Assembly (NCBI GenBank): GCA_010119145.1
Contig: JAACSU010000008.1
Coordinates: 124,001-188,000, forward strand
Source of the DNA: Candidatus Gracilibacteria bacterium
GTDB taxonomy: Bacteria; Patescibacteriota; Gracilibacteria; BD1-5; UBA6164
Direction: 5' to 3'
DNA: 64,000 nt
Under the pieces are notes generated by a model. That model saw only the letters and a program-made list of their open reading frames with translations. It searched no databases and had not been told where the DNA came from. The translations under genes and the position numbers were made by a program. Positions 59,392-64,000 of this stretch are shown in pieces (the first letter of the stretch is position 1; every line of letters starts with the position of its first letter).

Positions 59392-60591
59392 ATGGCTTTT
59401 GATAGATCTAAACCACATATGAATATTGGTACTATTGGTCACGTAGATCATGGTAAAACTACTACTACAGCAGGTATTTCTGCAGTACTTTATAATAAGT
59501 ACGGAGGAGGTGAAGGTCTGAGAGACTTTTCTTCTATTGATAATGCTCCTGAAGAAAGAGCAAGAGGTATTACTATCAATACTTCTCACGTAGAATATGA
59601 AACTGCTAATAGACATTACGCTCACGTAGATTGTCCAGGACATGCCGATTATGTTAAGAACATGATTACAGGTGCTGCTCAAATGGATGCAGCTATCCTA
59701 ATCTGTGCTGCAACAGACGGGCCTATGGCTCAAACAAGAGAACATATCCTACTTTCAAGACAAGTATGAGTTCCTTACATCGTAGTTTTCCTCAATAAAT
59801 GTGATATGATGGGAGGTGATGATGAAATGACTGATCTTGTTGAAATGGAAATAAGAGACCTTCTTTCTAAGTATGATTTTCCAGGAGATGATACTCCAGT
59901 TATTAGAGGTTCAGGACTTGTTGCTCTTGAAAATCCTACTGATATGGAAAAAGAATTTGGTGCTAAAACAATTATCGAATTGTTTGAAGAAATTGAAAAA
60001 TTTGTACCAGTTCCAGAAAGAGATCTTGAAAAACCTTTTCTTATGCCTGTTGAGGATGTATTCTCTATTAAAGGTCGAGGTACTGTAGTAACTGGTAAAA
60101 TTGAGCAATGAGTTATCAATGTTGGTGATTCTATTGAAATAGTTGGTATCAGAGATACAAAATCAACTACGGTTACTGGAGTTGAAATGTTTCATAAACA
60201 ATTAGAAAGAGGTGAAGCTGGTGATAACGCTGGTCTTCTTATTAGAGGTATTGAAAGAGATGACGTTGAAAGAGGTCAAGTTCTAGCAAAACCTAAATCA
60301 ATTACTCCACATACTCAATTTGAGGCTGAAGTATATGTACTTTCAAAAGATGAAGGTGGTCGACATACTCCTTTCTTCAAAGGGTATAAACCACAATTCT
60401 ATTTCAGAACGACTGATGTTACTGGTGACATCGAACTTCCTGCTGGAGTTGAAATGGTTATGCCTGGTGATAACATCCAAATGACTGTAGATCTTCAAGT
60501 ACCTATTGCTATGACTGAAGGACTAAGATTCGCAATCCGAGAAGGAGGACGAACTGTTGGTTCTGGAGTTGTTGCTAAAATTATCAAGTAG
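59392..60591 (+). CDS. tuf: Elongation factor Tu
   Basis: EF-Tu delivers aminoacyl-tRNA to the ribosome. The 399-aa product has [19 protein letters not shown] (residues 11-29), [20 protein letters not shown], then domains II and III with [12 protein letters not shown] and the end [16 protein letters not shown]. The Gly in [15 protein letters not shown], one of the most conserved in EF-Tu, is encoded by TGA at 59767; a second TGA (60109) is the Gly after KIEQ. Only 2 of about 42 glycines use TGA. The start lacks a Shine-Dalgarno. A 70-base spacer precedes it. Confidence 0.98.
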
Positions 60592-60602
60592 TTTCATATA
60601 GA

Positions 60603-60645
60603 CTAACTTAGCTTCTTCTAATAGATATTAGAAGAAGTCAGTTAG
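60603..60645 (+). promoter_or_regulatory. Long hairpin between tuf and rpsJ
   Basis: A two-part hairpin: CTAACT 60603-60608 with AGTTAG 60640-60645, and inside it an 11-bp perfect stem CTTCTTCTAAT 60612-60622 with ATTAGAAGAAG 60627-60637 around an AGAT loop. No T-run follows, so it is probably an RNA-processing site or an attenuating leader for rpsJ, not a plain terminator. Confidence 0.6.
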
Positions 60646-60686
60646 GAGATATCTTAAAAGTTATAATTATTTTTTTACGCACAGAC

Positions 60687-61007
60687 ATGGCTGCCAAAAA
60701 AGACACACAAAAAATGAGAATCAGTATCAAGGCATTTGATCACAGACTTCTTGATGATGCAGTTGCAAAAATCGTTTGAATCGCTCGAGATTCAGGAGCT
60801 GTTGTTGTTTGACCAATACCACTTCCAACTAAAATTGAAAAAATTACCGTGAATAGATCTACGTTTGTTAATAAAGACGCAAGAGAACAATTTGAAATCA
60901 GAAGACATAAAAGACTTGTTGAAATCAAAGAACCTACTGCAAAAACATTAGAACTTCTTCAAGGTATCTCTATACCTTCTGGGGTAGGAGTTGAAATCAA
61001 AGCCTAA
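60687..61007 (+). CDS. rpsJ: Ribosomal protein uS10
   Basis: uS10 of the small subunit, also known as transcription factor NusE. The 106-aa product carries [56 protein letters not shown] (in sequence) and [11 protein letters not shown] at the end. Length is typical. It is normally first in the S10 operon, ahead of rplC, rplD and so on. Here it stands after tuf and is followed by rpmB, so the standard cluster has been taken apart. Confidence 0.97.
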
Positions 61008-61034
61008 ATTTATTATTCAGTTATTAAAAGTATT

Positions 61035-61232
61035 ATGTCTAGAGTATGTGAAATTACTGGGAAAAAGACAGCCGTTTGAAATAGACGAAGTCACTCTCTC
61101 AGAGCTACAAAAAGAAAATTTTATCCAAATCTTTTCTACAAAAATATAACAGATCCAGTTACAGGTCTTGTATACAGAATACGAGTATCTGCAAAAGGTC
61201 TCAAGACTCTCAAGAAAAAAGGAATTGTTTAA
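61035..61232 (+). CDS. rpmB: Ribosomal protein bL28
   Basis: A 65-aa bL28: MSRVCEITGKKTAVGNRRSHS, KRKFYPNLF and RIRVSAKGLKTLKKKGIV. The Cys in the N-terminal region stands where zinc-binding bL28 versions have CxxC, but only one Cys is present. One TGA glycine in AVGNRRSHS, a conserved position. It lies between rpsJ and tRNA-Leu. Confidence 0.95.
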
Positions 61233-61265
61233 AACTTTTTTCTAAAAAGTTCCTTTTCTCCAAAT

Positions 61266-61350
61266 GCCCAGATGGTGGAATTGGTAGACACGCAGGACTT
61301 AAAATCCTGTTCCCTCGGGAGTCCGGGTTCAATCCCCGGTCTGGGCACCA
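61266..61350 (+). tRNA. tRNA-Leu (TAA)
   Basis: Class II tRNA: acceptor GCCCAGA/TCTGGGC, D-arm GGTGGAATTGGTAGACAC, anticodon stem-loop CAGGACTTAAAATCCTG with anticodon TAA, a long variable arm (TTCCCTCGGGAGT) and T-arm CCGGGTTCAATCCCCGG. The 3' CCA is encoded. Confidence 0.97.
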
Positions 61351-61383
61351 TATACAAATATGATTTAATTAATTTCTTCCCTT

Positions 61384-61623
61384 ATGTTAAAAATACGACT
61401 TTCAAGAGCTGGTAAAAAAAATATGCCTTTTTTCAGAATAGTGTTAACTGAGCACACAGCTGCAGCAAAACATGGTTATAAAGAAGTACTTGGTTCTTAT
61501 AATCCGTTTTCAAAAGAGTTCAAAATTAAAGATCTTGATAAAGTAAAAACCTACGCTTCTCACGGAGTACAATTCTCTCCAAGAGTTGTAAAATTAATGG
61601 AAGCAAATAAAATTACACTATAA
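61384..61623 (+). CDS. rpsP: Ribosomal protein bS16
   Basis: A 79-aa bS16 with MLKIRLSRAGKKNMPFFRIV, KHGYKEVLGSYNPFSKEFKI and YASHGVQFSPRVVKLM. It contains no in-frame TGA. In many bacteria rpsP is followed by a KH-domain gene (khpA), rimM and trmD; here khpA follows after a terminator. Confidence 0.96.
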   Translation: MLKIRLSRAGKKNMPFFRIVLTEHTAAAKHGYKEVLGSYNPFSKEFKIKDLDKVKTYASHGVQFSPRVVKLMEANKITL

Positions 61624-61630
61624 AAATATT

Positions 61631-61667
61631 ATACTACTACTGTTTTCATCATAGTAGTATTTTTTTA
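61631..61667 (+). terminator. Terminator after rpsP
   Basis: A 9-bp stem (ATACTACTA 61631-61639 with TAGTAGTAT 61652-61660, 12-base loop) followed by a T-run. It starts 8 bases after the rpsP stop and ends the ribosomal-protein run. Confidence 0.85.
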
Positions 61668-61684
61668 TTATTTAATATTAATGC

Positions 61685-61927
61685 ATGCAAGAAGTAGATT
61701 TCTTACACTATGTTGTTCAAAATATAGTAGAACATCCTGAATCCATTGAAATTGAAAAAAAAGTTGATGAGTTATGAACGCTTCTCACACTGCAAGTTCA
61801 TCCTGATGATATGTGAATTATTATTTGAAAAAAAGGAAGTACAGTGAATGCACTTCGATCAATTATTCGACTTCAATGAATGAAGCTTTGACAAAAAATA
61901 ACTTTGAAAGTTCTAGAACACGAGTAG
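61685..61927 (+). CDS. khpA: KH-domain RNA-binding protein KhpA
   Basis: An 80-aa single KH domain: MQEVDFLHYVVQNIVEHPES and the GxxG loop in GIIIGKKGSTVNALRSI (about residues 46-62). KhpA works with KhpB in RNA binding and in control of cell length in Gram-positive bacteria. The start at 61685 is chosen over an out-of-frame ATG four bases earlier. Its location after rpsP is the standard one. Confidence 0.92.
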
Positions 61928-61960
61928 AATAAACAAGAATAGTATTTTTAATTTTAAAAT

Positions 61961-62401
61961 ATGTTATACTCAACAGTATATGCGATAAGTGAAACAGGGT
62001 CTATATTTGAAGCTAAAATGGATTTTTGAGAATTTATACTTCTCACTATTTCTCTCTTTGTTCTTGCAGCAGGTCTCTTATCGATTCTCTTTATACTTTG
62101 GGGTGGTTTACTCCTCATACTATCTGGAGGAAAAGATGACAAGATTAAGCCAGCAATTAATACGATTCGTTTCGCTGTTATTGGAGTAGTCGTAACAGTG
62201 CTTACTATCTTTCTATTTCCAGTGTTTTGAAGACTCCTTGGTTTAGATGTTGAAAAGTATGCGAAGCCTCAAAGAATATTTCAAAAAATTGAAGAAATCT
62301 GAAATAAAATATTTTGAAGTTCAAGTGATTCTTCATCAAATTTTAATACAACTCAGCCTGAATCACTTGATGATTTTCCTGCTGACTTCTCAGACTTATA
62401 A
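61961..62401 (+). CDS. Small pilin-like (TrbC/VirB2-type) membrane protein, 146 aa
   Basis: Two membrane segments: about residues 24-48 (FILLTISLFVLAAGLLSILF) and 66-88 (FAVIGVVVTVLTIFLFPVFG), linked by LSGGKDDKIKPAINTIR. The two-helix layout with the SGG-x-x-x-K loop matches the TrbC/VirB2-type pilin-like proteins common in ultrasmall bacteria. A Ser/Asn/Asp-rich acidic tail follows (about 110-146). An alternative start is M20. It may be a secretion or surface structure component; the family match is by pattern only. Confidence 0.7.
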
Positions 62402-62427
62402 AAAAATCCACATTATGTGGATTTTTT
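62401..62427. terminator. Bidirectional terminator
   Basis: An 11-bp perfect stem (AAAAAATCCAC 62401-62411 with GTGGATTTTTT 62417-62427, 5-base loop). It begins inside the stop codon of the pilin-like gene. It also overlaps the stop of the convergent DivIC-like gene, so it can serve both genes. Confidence 0.88.
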
Positions 62428-62839
62428 ATCGTATATCTTTTCAAAAAATTAGATAAATCCATCTTTGATAAATAGTCATAGTTTGTATGAGACTTTCTTC
62501 CTCTCTTAGGTTACTCGGTGTCTGAATTTGTGTGGGATTATTTTCACTTTGCTCCGTATATTTTTTGTATTTCTCTTCACTAATAAGAAATATTACTTCC
62601 TCTCAGGGGTTTTTGAGTCATTGTTGCGCCTTCAAAATTTTATTTTTATATGCAAGTGTACTTTTATTTTCCAAGGTATCTTGTGACTTTTCAATAGAAC
62701 TTATAAGGAGTTCATTATTATCATTGAGCTTTTGAATAGTGAGGTATATTTTGTATTCCTGATACTTATAACTTAGAACTAAAAATATCATATAGAGCAT
62801 GACTATAAGTAGTAAGATGAATGTGTATCGTTTTTTCAT
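62426..62839 (-). CDS. Septum formation initiator (DivIC/FtsB)-like protein
   Basis: A 137-aa bitopic protein: MKKRYTFILLLIVMLYMIFL (membrane segment about residues 6-25), a coiled coil (about 28-65) and then YKNKILKAQQGLKNPGEEVIF (in the protein), whose A-x-x-x-G-L-x-x-P-G-E pattern is the hallmark of DivIC/FtsB. FtsB/DivIC bridges FtsL and FtsQ in the divisome. The C-terminal 60 residues are hydrophilic. Both TGA codons fall in this motif. The family link is by motif and layout, so it is moderately sure. Confidence 0.75.
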
Positions 62840-62915
62840 TATTTTTGTAAAAAGAGATTTTGTATGCTAGCATAGAATGAGAGGTAGTTCTCAATTTATT
62901 CTTAGTGATAGTATA

Positions 62916-64000
62916 ATGAAAAAGATAAAAAATAAATTTATTCTCATAGTTATTTGAGTTATTGCCATTATTGTTTTTTCTCAGGTCTTTATTGCCTATT
63001 CAAATAATAATAAAGATACGAATTCATATGTGAATCTTGTTGAGTGAACTGCAAGTATAAATGATACTAAACTTGAGATTAATACTAAGAAAGTTCTTAA
63101 AACTGGTGATAAAATTCATGTAATTGGAGAGTCCAGTCTCGCAGTTATTGAGTGGTGAGATGGAAGTCTTACTCGTTTATGAGGAAATACTAAAATATCC
63201 ATTGAACAAAATCAGATTTCTCGAGATTATACTAAAATAAATATATCATTTGAGCTCCTTGCTTGAAAAACTTGGTCAAACGTTGTTTCATTTATAGGAA
63301 AAGATTCATCATTTACACAGAATTTTTCTGGTATAGAGGCCTGAGTGAGGGGGACTATATTTGAAGTAGATTTAGAAAGTGATTATGTAAACGTTGTTGA
63401 TCATCAAATTACTTTAGAAAAAAATACCTGAGAACAAGTTATCGTAGAAGAAAATACTCCATTTAAAATTTCAACATTCTCTCTCATCGAAATATGAGAA
63501 TTTGTAAATAAATTTCAAGATGCTACATGGAAACAAGTCAATGAATCATATGATTCTATCTATTTTGATCAGCTGAAAGAAGCACTTCAAAATTCTATAG
63601 ACAAGCAATCACTGTACGAAAAAATAAGAGCATGGATTTCACCAAGCTATAGACTCCTATATGATCTTGATACTGCTGAGAACTACGAGATAGTTGAGAA
63701 AACCATTTCAAAAATTGAGGACTCTAAGAGAGAAAAGGTATATAATGCTGTGTTATCTCGATACCAAGACTTCAATTTTGTGGCTGCGTCGGATTATGAG
63801 TTTTATAAGAGAAAAATATTTTATAAGAAAGCTCTGGTAGCTTTATGAGATGACCAACTTGAAAAAGAACAACTTCTTCGTAGTACAGCATTTGATATAG
63901 AAACTATTGTATCAGTGTGAAATAGAGAAGCACTCAATCAGAGTATTGAGTTTCTTGCTGAAAATAAAGAACTTTTAGAAAATATAAACTTAAACTTCTT
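62916..64000 (+). CDS. FecR-domain protein, 3' end beyond the window
   Basis: The start MKKIKNKFILIVIGVIAIIV is a signal anchor. A FecR-type beta domain follows (about residues 45-190) with KVLKTGDKIHVIGESSLAVIEW, GSLTRLGGNTKISI and RGTIFEVDLESDYVNVVDHQ. After residue 200 a helical, charged region continues to the window edge without a stop. In many small-genome bacteria such FecR-domain proteins are envelope or regulatory proteins outside of iron transport; I see no FecI or TonB receptor here. At least 361 residues are present. Confidence 0.8.

Noticed and set aside
59767-59769. TGA in EF-Tu read as selenocysteine
   Set aside because: The position is an invariant glycine in EF-Tu and no SECIS element is needed; dozens of similar TGA sites fit glycine.
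1-64000. CRISPR array, transposase or integrase
   Set aside because: I saw no regularly spaced direct repeats and no transposase or recombinase motif in any translated frame.

Overview
This 64 kb, AT-rich, gene-dense window reads correctly only if TGA is a sense codon for glycine (translation table 25). Nearly every gene has in-frame TGA at positions where its family has conserved glycine, including EF-Tu, both UvrA ABC signatures and SHMT. Every gene whose 3' end is in the window stops at TAA or TAG. Together with the episymbiont-like gene content, this points to Candidatus Absconditabacteria (SR1) or Gracilibacteria. With the standard code most genes look broken; they are not, and all coordinates below are full-length genes read with TGA=Gly.

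Layout. 1-12.5 kb (minus): translation and housekeeping genes (EF-P, RNase Y, EF-G, PrmC, Fmt, a WecA/MraY-type transferase, GlyA, CtpA). 12.8-22.7 kb (plus): four lineage-specific genes, then PepA, ComF, UvrA, MurB and a pseudouridine synthase. 23.5-30.8 kb (plus): a DnaQ-DinG fusion, then a type IV pilus block (two membrane proteins, a PilB-like ATPase, PilC). 31.1-34.6 kb: a 1172-aa surface-layer-type protein behind a structured leader and followed by a strong terminator. 34.8-40.9 kb: an FKBP lipoprotein and Mfd (minus), TsaB and a PH-type membrane protein (plus), QueA (minus).

40.96-55.24 kb (minus) is the most unusual part: six consecutive genes for large unknown proteins (1226, 1374, 686, 186, 728 and 477 aa). 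They carry membrane segments, long helical regions, an internal duplication and putative peptidoglycan-binding repeats. I read this as one lineage-specific cell-surface or envelope locus; its function is unknown.

55.4-62.4 kb (plus): FtsX, then a 795-aa fusion of a RimK-type glutamate ligase, a retropepsin-like RimB-type domain and a QEGLA/DUF1704 metallopeptidase. Next come tRNA-Asp and tRNA-Ala, two tiny basic ORFs, EF-Tu, S10, L28, tRNA-Leu, S16, KhpA and a small pilin-like membrane protein. The window ends with a DivIC/FtsB-like protein (minus) and a FecR-domain protein cut by the right edge.

General features: recognisable Shine-Dalgarno sequences are absent before most starts; adjacent genes often touch or overlap (TAATG junctions); highly expressed genes (surface protein, EF-Tu) nearly avoid the TGA glycine codon. 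I saw no CRISPR array, insertion sequence or integrase.
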